A stretch of DNA of 64,000 nt from Prochilodus magdalenae (GCA_024036415.1 JAMWET010003474.1:325045-389044); one strand, 5' to 3'; shown: positions 1 through 10,075, numbered from the stretch's first letter. Made by a program: numbers and translations. The notes: generated from the sequence alone by a model not told the origin.

Positions 1-163
1 GGATTTAGAGCCCTCTCTGGTGGGACGGTGTAACTGCAGGCAACATGACCAATTATATTTTGTAAGGTTCATTGTGCTTCAAACCCATCTTCTAAGCGGA
101 TGAATCTGATGACATTCCAGAAATAGATAATAAAAAATAAAAAAAAACTGCAGCAGAACTAAC

Positions 164-3100
164 CTTGGGCAACAGGATGTCAAATCCATCTCGTAACATG
201 ATCAGGTCCTAATGAGAAGAGAGATCAGCTGTTCATCAGTGTGAATATTTCTTCTCATGGATATGATAACTTCTCATAGCAACAAATACCAGCTTGCAGT
301 GAGAATATGGATAAGCATTTGCATTTCTCTGAAGCTTCCCCTCACCGTGTTGTCTCCCACATAACAGGAAGTGGCACCCAAGTGGATAATGGGAGCGGCA
401 GTTGGGCAGCAGTAAGCAAAGGTGTGCACGTGGGCCATGACATCATGCCGAAGCTTTCGCTCCTCCTCAGCCGCCATGGAAAAGTTGATATCTTCCACGT
501 TAGCCTCCATTTCACTCACTTGAGCATCAGTGATGGGCAGCCCCAAAGCCTGGTGGGAGGGAGAGAGAGACAGAGAGAGTGAGAATGAGAATGAAAGTGA
601 GAGTGAGAGAGAGAGATACTAGGGGCGAGCGGCATTTCATGAACTCATCTCTTGATGCCTCCATTTCTGCAGCAGCTGGATAAATAAGAGGACAAAACCA
701 CGTATCTGTGAGGGATAAGAGAGAGAAAAAGAGAGAAAGACAGAAAAAGAGAGAAAAAGAGAGAAAAGAGAAAAAGTGTGAGAGAGAGAAAGAAAAAAAA
801 GAGAAAGAGAGAAAAGAGAAAAAGAGAGAAAGAGAGAAAAAGAGAAAGAGGCCTGTTCAGTCAAAACATTACTTAAATAGAACCCGTCTGGTAAGGTAAG
901 GCAGCTAGAAGGTCTCAAAAAGCAGCACATGCTGTTCTAAAGAGATTCAAATAGAGATGTTACAAGAATTACAACGCCATGGCTAAGGACTCCAGCAAAC
1001 CACAGCGAGAGACATCATCCACAAATGGAGAAATCAAAATCATGAATCAAATCATGCTGAATCTCTCGCGTCACAATGGGCTGAATCATCTCATATAGCA
1101 TTACTAATGGCTTCTTATGTGTCTCTATCTATTGTATCATTGGCAATGCAATAAGATGCACATCGCTTTGGCCTAACTGATGGTGACTTTGCATACACTT
1201 TGCCTGTCACAATCATAAACTTTAAGCTGATGAATAAATGCCATATAAATGATGATTAACAATCTTTCTTATTTGTTTATTGTAGGGAACAAATAAAGTA
1301 TAAGCCTCCAGGGCTCTAGAGTGCGGCCTAATTTCTCAATGGTGCGACAAAAAAAAATCTGATGTCGCCGCAGTGCGACCAACCGTCTGAGGGGCACAAA
1401 AACAGAAAAGGTCTTCGCGACTCTGAAAGTCTCCCTGTGGTTAAAAACAGACACACATTAGGCCCATTTCGTGGTCCAAACCAATCTAAGATAGTGAAGG
1501 GTGGGACCACGCCCGATTGGCCGTGGTCCGGATATTCCTGTATGGGTGTACATTTGAAAATGCGTGTGCTGCAGTCAGCGGTGAGTAGCCTAGGCCCGTC
1601 AGATAAACAGTGTGGATGTAGCCGCGGATGACGAGAGACAATGAAAACAATGATTTACAACATGTTCGTTAAGCATGTTAAGTTAAGGCCTGATCTGTTT
1701 CGAAAATGATAACCTCGGAGGTTGATGGCTCCATGTCAGAGGGTTGGTTATGTCAAGCCCTGGTCCGGAGACGGCATCTGATAATGAGCCACATACGATC
1801 GTCTCCGAGCCCAATTACATTAAAAAGGGGAAAGTGTATAGATTTCGAAGAGAGTGGCTTGACAAGTTTCCCTGGCTAAGATACAATACAGCCGATAATA
1901 CAATCCACTGCATTTACTGTACAGAGTGTGGGAAGACCATGGCCGGCAGTAGTGCGTTTGTGATTGGTTGGTAATACATTTCGAATTGAAAAGCTGAAAA
2001 AGCACAGTGCATCTATAAAACACATTACATGCTGCGACAAATGCACTGCCCAAGTGTTACCTTTCTTGTAGAATTGTGCTTCAAATAAAGAACTTTATGT
2101 CGACCACATTGTTAGTTAATCATTTACAAGTCAATACTGCCTATATGGACAGCGATTAAAAAAGAAAAGAAAAAGTGAACTTGTAAACTGTGGTGTTAAA
2201 TGTGATGTGGTTAAAAATTTGGGTGCACCTAACTTTGGTGCTGGTGCACCTAAGAAAAAAACGTTAGGCGCACCAGTGCAAAAAGTTACTTTAGAGCCCT
2301 GGCCTCAACAAATTGGTCACCGCTGCCCTCTAAAGGCTCATGGTGTGTCTCAGTTAATATGATTTCTTCCTTCTTATTTGTATTTGCCTCAACCAAAAAG
2401 ATAAAAACACAGCTTGTTCACAGTTTAGTAGTTTGGTGCAAAATGAAACAGATTTGATCAGCTCAATTAAATAACTGTCACAACTGAGACAGGTCTAGCA
2501 CAGGCCTAGATTACAGAGCCTAGTACTATATAAAAAGCTACTGTTACTGAGACACTCTGCTGCCACACACTAGTGAAAGGGTATGCCACTGCATGCGCTA
2601 GAATATTTGTGGCACTGGCAGTAAAGGGCAAATCTCCATGGACACTCTTCTTACCCTCACGATTACAAGTAGCTGCTAGGCTTCATTTTAAACCAACCCT
2701 CACTCGCATCATCTAGAACATATATTTCTGTTCCTCTGTGTGTCTTGTGAACCGGACTAAAAATAACTCTGCCCTTTACCACCAGAAGCATGCAGAACCG
2801 AGTCTCACACGAAGCAACTTTAGATCCTGTCTACACAGTCTAATCATCCATTGAGAACTAAAACTAAGGTAGCTAGAAAGTCAATATAAGCGCAACGGCC
2901 CTTCTCCAAATTACACAGAACCCTGTTTCTGTTCAGCAGTTTCACTAACAGATAAGAGGGGGTCAGGCATGTGATGGAGGTCACGCAACATTTCGTGCTT
3001 TGTTAATAAAGTGCTGTGTGGCCTTCATTTTGGAGCTCACTGAAACCAGCATCGACCTCCATAGGAAACATCGACCGACAAGCTTCATCAAAACTAAACT

Positions 3101-4163
3101 ACTAGAACTGCTGTTCTTTCATTAAAGTAAAGATGTGCTAGGAGTATAACCAGCAATTCCATCACCAATACTGCTGTTCCACAGCTTACTACTGGCACTT
3201 GAGCTAGGAGACAGGAGTGATGGAGCGAGTTGCTGAATGGTGCTAATCGTTTACAGTGGCTGATGTTTAAACAACACAGATGCAATAGATGGCAACACTG
3301 TCATGGCTTTGCAATATCTTGATATTATAATACATTGTTTCGCCTGCAGTGTTTACACCTTCCCCTCTCCCAGAGATCTTACATCTGCCTTGTTTTACTT
3401 CCAAATCAAAGTTCCACACTTGATTCAGATAAGATCAGACATCAGATGGATCATGTGTGGTGTCTGTAGGCTGGAGTAGATCTCCAGGACTGGTGTTGTG
3501 TTAGAACAACAGTGTTTAAGGACACGCTAATGTTGATTCTAGTCCCCTGTTTATGTTGTGCCATCTTGAACGCTTATGAGCTTGATGACATTTCATTAGA
3601 AACAGTATTGGATTTGCTGGACGTGCTATGCATGTGCGATAAGCACATTTAGCAGTGATTTGGCCACCATACAACTGTATAATACAAACGGACGCTGATT
3701 GATTAGAATAAATCTCCCTGCACTCTCCTCACAGATCACTGCAGTCAGCTCAAACACTACTAATAAGATACATGCAAATAAACCAATATGTAAGATTAAG
3801 CCAGCATATAGCCTCGCTATAGCTCACTATTAGGAAACCCTCAAAGTGCTGGACCTCTATTTATAGTAGTGTGCAACTTGAGATCCCTGAAGGTCGTGCA
3901 CATCAACACAAGTTTGTATCTAGTATCTAGAACCCAGAACGCCAACAACCAACACTTCAACAGTCTACTATCGGTCTATAAAGCAAAATGATGATAAATG
4001 ATGAAGTCTCGCAAACCTTCTCTGCCTTGGCCAAGAATATCCAGAGAAGGCGCCAAGTTGTGAATTTTTTTTTGTCACTGAAGTTAAAAGCCATCTCCTT
4101 GCTGGCGTACCGACTAACTAGGGGCGATCGGTATTTCATGAACTCGTCTCCTGATGTGTCCAT
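164..4163 (-). CDS. adsl: adenylosuccinate lyase, exons 1-3 (5' part, runs off left edge)
   Basis: ADSL is the cytosolic homotetrameric lyase that releases fumarate from SAICAR and adenylosuccinate in purine synthesis. Three exons join in phase 0: exon 1 at 4163-4017 (49 codons from ATG), exon 2 at 549-346 (68 codons) and exon 3 at 208-164 (15 codons). Acceptors read CAG/G and TAG/G; donors are GTTTGC, GTGAGG and GTTAGT. Exon 1 has the family's YRSPL..SRYAS and FNFSD blocks and ends LAKAEK. Exon 2 opens ALGLPITD and holds RHDVMAHVH and [13 protein letters not shown], a substrate-binding part of the fumarase/ASL fold. Exon 3 is [15 protein letters not shown]. The protein normally has about 480 residues, so about a quarter is here. 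Exon 4 is not in the first 160 bases. Intron 1 is 3.5 kb and holds a duplicated piece of exon 1 and a DNA transposon. No stop or frameshift is seen in these exons. Confidence 0.93.
558..850. repeat. GA-rich simple repeats flanking the truncated adsl exon
   Basis: Two blocks of purine repeats, at about 558-617 and 708-850 (GAGA with GAAA and GAAAAA variants), lie either side of the truncated exon 1. The open frames across them encode only Lys/Arg/Glu or Ser/Leu/Phe runs and are artefacts of the repeat. A similar pure GA tract lies just upstream of the complete exon 1. Confidence 0.85.
619..705 (-). pseudogene. duplicated, truncated adsl exon 1 with 5' UTR
   Basis: Reading minus from ATG at 664, the sequence gives [16 protein letters not shown], matching the first 16 codons of the complete adsl exon 1 at 4163 ([16 protein letters not shown]). 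About 40 bases of upstream untranslated sequence (GCAGCAGCTGGATAAA on plus) also match. Homology stops at about 619, where a GA/CT simple repeat runs straight into the exon 2 acceptor at 550. The second half of exon 1 and its donor are missing, so this copy cannot splice normally to exon 2. It sits in intron 1 of the complete arrangement. It may instead be an assembly or repeat-collapse artefact. Confidence 0.75.
1309..2301. mobile_element. hAT-like DNA element, about 1 kb, 5-bp target repeat
   Basis: The element starts CAGGGCTCTAGAGTG at 1309 and ends in the inverse, TTTAGAGCCCTG at 2301, giving short imperfect inverted ends. GCCTC is found directly outside both ends (1304-1308 and 2302-2306), a 5-bp direct repeat. 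CAGGG ends suggest a hAT-type element; the 5-bp duplication would fit the hAT5 group rather than classical 8-bp hAT. Internally it carries a zinc-finger-like coding remnant and repeated GTGCACC/GGTGC motifs near the right end. It lies in intron 1 of adsl. No transposase catalytic core was seen. Confidence 0.6.
1744..2070 (+). pseudogene. zinc-finger (ZNF862/KIAA1586-like) fragment in the hAT-like element
   Basis: An open frame from 1744 encodes about 76 residues with [15 protein letters not shown] and a C-x2-C pair (CIYCTEC), followed by GSSAFVIG. After 1971 the expected continuation, [17 protein letters not shown], is in another frame, so a small indel has broken it. A stop follows about 30 codons later. 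This order (KFRREWL, C-x2-[15 protein letters not shown]) resembles the N-terminal zinc-binding module of ZNF862/KIAA1586-type hAT-derived proteins. Only this module is present, so it is a remnant captured in or belonging to the surrounding element. Confidence 0.55.
2302..3990. other. adsl intron 1, no exon seen
   Basis: I see no open exon with splice sites here. The segment 3731-3850 is repeated at about 9956-10075 (see that entry). The rest is unique-looking, moderately AT-rich sequence. Confidence 0.5.
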
Positions 4164-4302
4164 TTCTGCAGCAGCTGGATAAACAAGAAACCACGTTTCT
4201 GCCTTAGTAAGAAGCACTAACTGTCATGGATAGGAAATCAGAGTTTCTTCGTTGTTTCTTGTACAGCCTTGTGGCCAGGGTCGCATTACTGCCACCTACA
4301 GC

Positions 4303-4316
4303 ACAGAGAGAGAGAA

Positions 4317-4412
<96 letters not shown>
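4303..4412. repeat. (GA)n microsatellite upstream of adsl exon 1
   Basis: Almost pure AG dinucleotides with two AAAG interruptions, about 140 bp 5' of the adsl start codon on the minus strand. If it lies in the 5' UTR or core promoter it is a CT tract on the sense strand. The Arg/Glu and Ser/Leu frames across it are artefacts. Confidence 0.95.
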
Positions 4413-4414
<2 letters not shown>

Positions 4415-5773
4415 CATATACATACAGATTTGGCACATCTGGAAAGTTCACCTCCAGACACACAGTGCAGCTTCTTCACCACCTCAGTGAGTCTACACTC
4501 TTTATCCATTTTATCAGCTCCACTTCCCACATAGGTGCACCTTGTAGTTCTACCATTATAGCATTATAGACAGTGTTTATACATGTCCATACAGGACTTA
4601 TATGTGGTCCATAGGTTTTTGAGGACATAAAAAAAAATCTGTGAACTTGATCAGATGAACCTGAACCTTTCTTAACACATACATTTAGAAATACCATATT
4701 ATGAAGCCACATAAAGACAATGCACACTACATTTTCCCGCTAAAACCTAGTTCAGCTAATTAATCAGAATTTCTAAATCACAGTAGCTGCAGGTTGTCAG
4801 GGACCAAACCTACATTTTTTCTAAATGTATTCTTGTAATCAGTGCAGAAGATTTAACACACTGTGTTCATTTTTGTATTCATGTGCATCATAATATTACT
4901 TCTGTGCAATGTATCAGACACTCTCATCCAGAACGATCCAGACTACACTGCCTGGCCAAAAAAGGTCACCTGAATTTAACTAAGCAAATAGGTGAGAGCC
5001 TCCCATTGGATAATTACTGCATGAGTGACTATGTTTCAGCTGAGTAGCTTCTCATTTGTTAAACCACCATGTGGAAAGACACATCTTGTGGCCTTTACGA
5101 AATATGTTAATCTGTTTCAGAAGGGCCAAATTATTGGCATGCAGGGAAAACATCTTAAATCGGGTTAAGGAATGTTCCACGTTTATTAAAAAGTGGAAGG
5201 ATGGTAGGGAAACATCATCTTCGAGAAAGGAATGTGGTTGGAAAAAAATCTTGGTAAACGTTTGGTAAAATCAAATGACAGAAAAACACCAGAAGAACTC
5301 AGGGCTATGTTTAATAGTGAAAGAGCATTTCCACAGTGTGAAGGGAACTCACGGATGTGTCACAGATGTGTAGCCTTAAGAAACCACTCGCCAGTTATGG
5401 AGGACCAAATCTGCCAAAATAAAAAAAATAATAATAAAAAAATAAAACACTAATACTTAAATTAAAATGGTAAATAAATAATAAAGGTAAATCTAAAAAT
5501 AAATAAATAAGCATAGAAATAAGTAAATAAATAAAAAACTTAAATAAATGTGTAATGTGTTTTTTTTGTAATGTGTTATTTTGTTATTTGTGTTACTTAA
5601 TGAACATTTTTATTTTAAATTAATGTATTTACCTAATTATTTATTGATAAATTCATTTATTTATTTATTTTGGTTTTTCCTTACCCTTATGGTAATAAAG
5701 GGGCTGTCAATCCATGACGTCAGTGTGTCTTAACATTCCTATTGGTTGATCGACAGCAGATTCCGTAGATCGA

Positions 5774-6172
5774 TTGTCTTACTCCATCAGCAGTAACTAT
5801 GAACACCACGGTGCACTAATGTCTCCTTACAGGCAACAGGTAGCAAGAGACCTGAGACTCTTAGCTGACCCTGCTGAAAATGCAGGTGCAGATTATTTAC
5901 TCTTTCGGGTGGAGGCTGTGGCTGACAGTTTGTTCCATTTTGCTACATCTTCTGATACAGAGATCGACCCCATAGCGTTCACAAATTTGGAGGAGGTAGT
6001 TCATCGTCTTTCCCTGCTAAATTCAGATCATGCAACACCTGGAAGCTGCCTCTCTGAGCAGATCCGACACCGACCTGCGCCCCGATATTTGTCCTCTCGG
6101 AGTCTTACACCCAAACGCATAGCCAAGCTACATAGCTCTGCTCGAAATCAACTCCTGTCGTTCTGCACTTGA
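5774..6172 (+). CDS. 132-codon ORF, N-terminal fragment of a fish integrase-type transposon protein
   Basis: Uninterrupted 132-codon frame inside the nested element. The central AENAGADYLLFRVEAVADSL resembles the helical N-terminus of the uncharacterised integrase-core proteins common in fish genomes; this recognition is from memory and unverified. Those proteins continue into a helix-turn-helix and an RNase-H-fold integrase core, neither present here. The frame stops at 6170-6172 and AT-rich filler follows. An ATG at 5819 (MSPYRQQV) may be the better start because the homologous-looking region begins there. Most likely a leftover of an internally deleted element. Confidence 0.45.
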   Translation: MSYSISSNYEHHGALMSPYRQQVARDLRLLADPAENAGADYLLFRVEAVADSLFHFATSSDTEIDPIAFTNLEEVVHRLSLLNSDHATPGSCLSEQIRHRPAPRYLSSRSLTPKRIAKLHSSARNQLLSFCT

Positions 6173-6353
6173 TTGCTAAGCCTGAACATATAAAAAAAAA
6201 AACACGCCTCCTCATATGAAAGAAGAAAAACAGAATAAATAAATAAATAAATTAAAATAATAATAATAATTAAATGTATAATTAAATTATTTTATGTAAC
6301 AATAATATGTATTAAATAAATAGATTTTAAAATTGCCATGTTTAAATAATATA

Positions 6354-6596
6354 TCGTCCAATGAAAAACATGTATCTCCACTTTTGTCCATATTTACATT
6401 TATGCATCATTTGAATCCACCAGCTGCTGTTTACACTGAGCGAGAACCTCATGATAAATGGACCAACAGAAATGGCCCAAAACTGTTTGGAAAGACGTCT
6501 GGTTCCATTGACTTCCATTTAAATTCAATATGGTTTTTGGGCTCTCCTGTAAAGTCGCCATTTTGGAGATACTTGTTTTTCTTTGGACAGCGACGA
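6354..6596. mobile_element. Tc1-type MITE, copy 1 (innermost of three nested elements)
   Basis: A 243-bp element with terminal inverted repeats ending in TCG..TCC and GGACAGCGACGA, flanked by TA on both sides. The inverted arms contain GTATCTCCA and TGGAGATAC with TTCTTTGGACAGCGACGA at the right end. Two further copies are in the window, at 14588-14836 and 54028-54268. This copy lost about 6 bp in its left end. Open frames across it are shadows. Confidence 0.8.
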
Positions 6597-6814
6597 TATG
6601 CAGAAAATATATAAAAATGAAGGGAGACATTAATAAAACATTAATAAACAGTACAAGAATAAATAAAATGGTAGGAAATAAGCGTATAAATACAATCAAA
6701 GCAAGCAATATATACAAAATCTAGTTATTTTTATTTAAATTTATTTTTATTTAGTCTTTTATTTATTTATTTATTTATTTTTAATTTTGGCAGATCCGGT
6801 CCTCCATAGCCAGT

Positions 6815-7423
6815 GAGGCTAACCAACAAAAACGGCTTCAATTTGTTAGGGAGCATAGAGCTTGGACTCTGGAGCAATGGTAGAAGGTCATGTGGTCTGA
6901 TGAGTCCTGATTTACCCTGTTCCAGAGTCATGGGCGCATTAGGGTTAGAGGAGAGGCGGCTAAAGTGATGCACTCATCATGCCTATTGCATGCTATACAA
7001 ACCAGTACTATGATCTGGGGTTGCTGCAGTTGGTCAGGTCTAGGTTCAGCAACGTTATGTGCCCAATAAATGAGGTCAGCTGACTACCTGAATATACTGA
7101 ACCACCTGGTTATTCCATCAATGGATCTTTTCTTCCCCGATAGTATGGGCATATTCCAAAATGACAATGCCAGGATTCACTGGGCCCAAATTCTGAAAAA
7201 GTGATTCAGGGAGCATGAGACATCATTTTCACAAATGGATAGACCACCACAGAGTCCAGACCTGAACCCCATTGAGAATCTTTGGGATGTGCTAGAAAAG
7301 ACTCTGACTAGTGGCCCAAATCTCCCATCATTAATACGAGACTTTGTGGGAAAATTAATGCAACTGTGGACAGAAAGAAATGTTGTGGCACTGCAGAAGC
7401 TTGTGGAAATGATCCCACAGTGA
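6815..7423 (+). pseudogene. Tc1 transposase, catalytic half, frameshifted
   Basis: From about 7080 the frame gives a Tc1 DDE core: [14 protein letters not shown], then [12 protein letters not shown] (second catalytic Asp in the usual QDNxxxH context), then [16 protein letters not shown] (third acidic residue). It ends at a TGA at 7421-7423 after [10 protein letters not shown]. Upstream, 6815-7060 matches the family only in pieces with several stops. The N-terminal part at 5100-5390 is likewise broken (LFQKGQIIGM, then a frameshift to KECSTFIKKW). Dead transposase. Confidence 0.8.
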
Positions 7424-7501
7424 ATGTGTGCATTGATTAAATTTAAAGGTGTTCCAGCGAATTATTAGTGTGTGAGACCTTTATTTTGGCCAGGCAGTGT
7501 A

Positions 7502-7830
7502 TTTGGTCACCTTTACCCAGAGGCAGACTAGTATTGCTCGTTTAAAGGAATGAGTTTTATTTAGTGATGTCGTATTGCTGTTGTTTGGTGTTCTTGGCTC
7601 TTCTGTTACATTCTCCTCACAACGATCTACTCACCTCAGCTTCTCGGCTCTTAGACTAGTAATGTAGATGTAAATAAAAGCCATTCACACTAGCCTTCCT
7701 TATTACTTTCTACATAACACTGCTTTCGCAAATTTTGAGACATTTTGATGACCAAAAGAGATGTATAAGGAACAAACGCATCCTGTTTCACGTTTACAGT
7801 AGAAAAACAGAAAGTGCATTAAAAATGTTC
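7502..7830. other. no recognised feature
   Basis: Unique-looking sequence between the Tc1 element and the 0.7-kb repeat; no ORF or RNA gene seen. Confidence 0.4.
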
Positions 7831-8510
7831 AAGTGATGAACATGTAGCTTTTGTGAAATGCTTGAGAAAGAGAAAGAAAATATTTTTGTTAAATGCCATT
7901 AAACTGGTTACAGAAATGGCTCTAGAACAGTAGTGTGCATATCAAGTAGCAACTAGGATTTAAAGATGCATTTATTTAAAAATATATAATTAATTAATTA
8001 ATAATAATAATAATAATAATTAAAATAAATAAAACACACAGTCCCCCAATCCCCCCACCCCCACCCCCACCCCCACCCCCCACTATCCACTCCACAAAAC
8101 TTACATCCATATGCTCAACGAAATCTGTTCTTAAAAGGAGTCCCACTATGCAAACATTAGCCACCTTACAACCTTACACCTAAGAACATGAGATACGGTA
8201 GAAGAATCAGATTTAAAAAATATATATATATCCTCCCAGTAAGGAATGTGAATGTGTACTGAGAAAAAGACAAAATAGTTGAATATTTGGACTTTAAAAC
8301 TGGATGTTAAAGATGTGGAGAAAGGTTTAATGCACTGATGAGTCTAACTATGTAATTGGAATCACCTGAATTTGTAACTGACTGGGGTGTCGAGGGTGTT
8401 TACTGCCTTACACCTAATGAGTGCTGGAGCCCAGATGGACAAAGGGTTTAGATGATGAATAAATGAATGAATAAGCAATCATTAAAGTTCATAAGAAGCA
8501 TGGAAAAAAT
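7830..8510. repeat. 0.7-kb interspersed repeat, copy 1 (unoccupied MITE site)
   Basis: This matches 14500-15275 through an ordered series of blocks: GAAATGGCTCT..AACAGTAG, GTGTGCATA, GCAACTAGGAT, GGAATCACCTGAATTTG, GGTTTAGATGA and AGAAGCATGGAAAAA. The last part (about 8375-8470) resembles the 3' tail found on many fish SINEs. A C-rich stretch (8042-8092, CCCCCA repeats) and AT runs lie inside. Its right end abuts a truncated adsl exon at 8511. Confidence 0.7.
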
Positions 8511-8792
8511 GATGATGTTCTCTGTGGCCATGAAGGGCAGCTCATGACGAATATGCCTCTCTATCACCTGCAGAGAAAACCAAACAGAGGAAACAGAGTG
8601 AAAAGGAGAGGAGCAGATGAGGAAACAAGGGAAGACCATGGTTGATAATCAGGAAATGGTTAATAATCCTCTCTGGAGTGCAAACAAGCACAAATCCCTA
8701 CTTTAGGGTAGACCACTAGACCCTCAGTAATGTTCTGCAGAGTGCTGAGGATGATGTCGGCTGTGAGGAAGGACTCAGGCAGAGAGATTCTC
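8511..8792 (-). pseudogene. two late adsl exons, detached fragment
   Basis: Minus strand 8792-8702 (AG/G acceptor, AAA/GTAGGG donor, 1+90 nt) encodes [19 protein letters not shown] and then [11 protein letters not shown]. Minus 8567-8511 after a CTGCAG acceptor encodes VIERHIRHELPFMATENII. These are adjacent late exons of adenylosuccinate lyase (around residues 340-390 of the usual protein). The second is cut after ENII, where the 0.7-kb repeat begins. They lie upstream of exon 1 on the same strand, in an order impossible for the gene at 164-4163. They must be a partial duplicate, a rearranged copy, or an assembly error. Splice sites and frame of the first are intact. Confidence 0.85.
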
Positions 8793-8849
8793 CTATTCAC
8801 ACAAAAACAAAACACATGTATGAATTTAAGGTTCTCAATACACAGCAAA

Positions 8850-9330
8850 ACATAATATTCTAGAAAACGTCCTGCTTCCCTTCTTGATGTTGCATTTCAG
8901 TTTTGGACTTGAAAATGTGTGAAACAGCATATTAATTGCATGTAAAGAGTCACGCCAAAGTCACACTGGCAAAATCGTTGGAAACCCATGAGAGTAACTG
9001 GATAACTTGGGGAAGTTGTTGTCACTTTAGACACAAACATTTGGTTTAACATCATTGACCTGAGGCCCACAGCCTTACTGCAGCTTCAGCATTTGCATTC
9101 AGTCAGCAGTGTTATACTGTAGTTTCAGGGTATCAGCCATGTTGCTGAAGGTAAGGAAGTTGCTGCCCTAGTTCTTAACTGCAAACAGGTGCTATATTTC
9201 CATAATCACCACACCATATCCCATTGTTAACCACATCATGTTAAACTATGGCACAATAAAGTAGATTACTGAATATATTGTGGAAGTTGTCAGTACTTGA
9301 CAGTGCAGGTCTCATTACAAAAGGAGTTAA
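8850..9330. other. no recognised feature
   Basis: No exon, RNA gene or transposon end recognised between the detached adsl exons and the LTR-like fragment. Confidence 0.4.
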
Positions 9331-9335
9331 ATGAT

Positions 9336-9610
9336 GTCACGCCTCTGGGTTTCCCCGGCTCCTCCACTTCTCCGGACTCAACTTCCCAGAGGGCATTGCA
9401 TGAGGACATCACACCCACAGGTTCCCAGTCGAGTAATCAGCTCCGCTCTCTGTCTCCCAAGTTCTAACAGCTGTCAATAATTACCCCGTTTGATCTCTCT
9501 CTGGCTCTCGACCTCTCTTTCATTGATTCGTTCCTTCACTTGTCTAGCCCTTTCAACTTGTATACCTTGCTACCCGTTTACCCTGGTTTCGACCTCGACC
9601 TGTCTCTGAC
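9336..9610 (+). mobile_element. LTR-retrotransposon fragment (Ty3/gypsy-like LTR)
   Basis: The stretch begins near TGTCACGCCTCTGGGTTTCC and continues with pyrimidine-rich sequence containing ACTTCCCAGAGGGCATTGC and CCGTTTACCCTGGTTTCGACC. This style is typical of fish gypsy LTRs. No partner LTR or primer-binding site was found nearby. Identification is by resemblance only. Confidence 0.35.
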
Positions 9611-9955
9611 TTTTTTTGATTGATGACTGATGATTTTTTAAAATTATTTTGAATTTTGCATTCTCCCTCCAAAATTAGCTTGTCAGCTTGATGTAAATTT
9701 CTCCGTTCCCCTGTAGGTGTGTTCCTGCTGTACTTTATCAGGCACTTGGCCAAAGTAAGCTACTAGTTCATCTTTGGAAAGCACAATATGGTTCGAACAT
9801 GCCAGTTTAGATGAGATTACACTGCTACACTCCATCAGCAGATTTCTTCACTGGTGATGAGGGTTCAGTGATGACATTATCAGTGGGGTCTAAGGTCAGG
9901 ACTCAGTTTAGGTGTTAATCTGAATAACCTGCACTCTGAACTCTGGCTAGCCCAG

Positions 9956-10075
9956 ATCACTGCAGTCAGCTCAAACAATACTAATAAGATACATGCAAAT
10001 AAACCAGTATGTAATGGAAATATTTAGCAGATTAAGCCAGCATATAGCTTAATCTGCTAGTTCACCATTTCAAAA
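9956..10075. repeat. copy of the adsl intron-1 segment
   Basis: About 115 bases including AGATCACTGCAGTCAGCTCA, GATACATGCAAATAAACCA and GATTAAGCCAGCATATAG match 3731-3840 in intron 1 of adsl. This copy carries a short insert after GTATGTAA. With the late exons at 8.5-8.8 kb it suggests that 8.5-10.1 kb is a decayed duplicate of adsl-derived sequence, although the block could also be an ordinary interspersed repeat. Confidence 0.6.

Larger units (their letters stand above)
5396..6808 (+). mobile_element. IS3EU/integrase-type element nested in the Tc1, 6-bp TSD
   Basis: Inverted ends of about 25 bp begin TATGGAGGACCAAATCTGCC at 5396 and end GGTCCTCCATA at 6808. GCCAGT is present on both outer sides (5390-5395 and 6809-6814), a 6-bp target-site duplication. 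Removing the element plus one GCCAGT restores Tc1 transposase sequence across the join, so the insertion is independently supported. A 6-bp duplication and the internal reading frame suggest the IS3EU-type class; the class name is inference. The interior is AT-rich (5435-5690, 6190-6340) and carries another MITE. Confidence 0.7.
4946..7499 (+). mobile_element. decayed Tc1-like transposon, split by a nested insertion
   Basis: The terminal inverted repeats read CACTGCCTGGCCAAAA at 4946 and TTTTGGCCAGGCAGTG ending at 7499, each flanked by TA (4944-4945, 7500-7501), the Tc1/mariner target. The outer parts (4946-5395 and 6809-7499) hold a decayed Tc1 transposase on the plus strand. The middle 1.4 kb is a separate inserted element. 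Without it the Tc1 would be about 1.1-1.2 kb, a plausible size for a Tc1 that has lost some sequence. Confidence 0.85.

Noticed and set aside
4204..4569. Overlapping Arg/Glu- and Ser/Leu-rich frames
   Set aside because: They are translations of a GA microsatellite in three frames and both strands.
6400..6717. 105-codon minus-strand frame
   Set aside because: Lies across a MITE and AT-rich filler; the same MITE copies elsewhere are not open in that frame.
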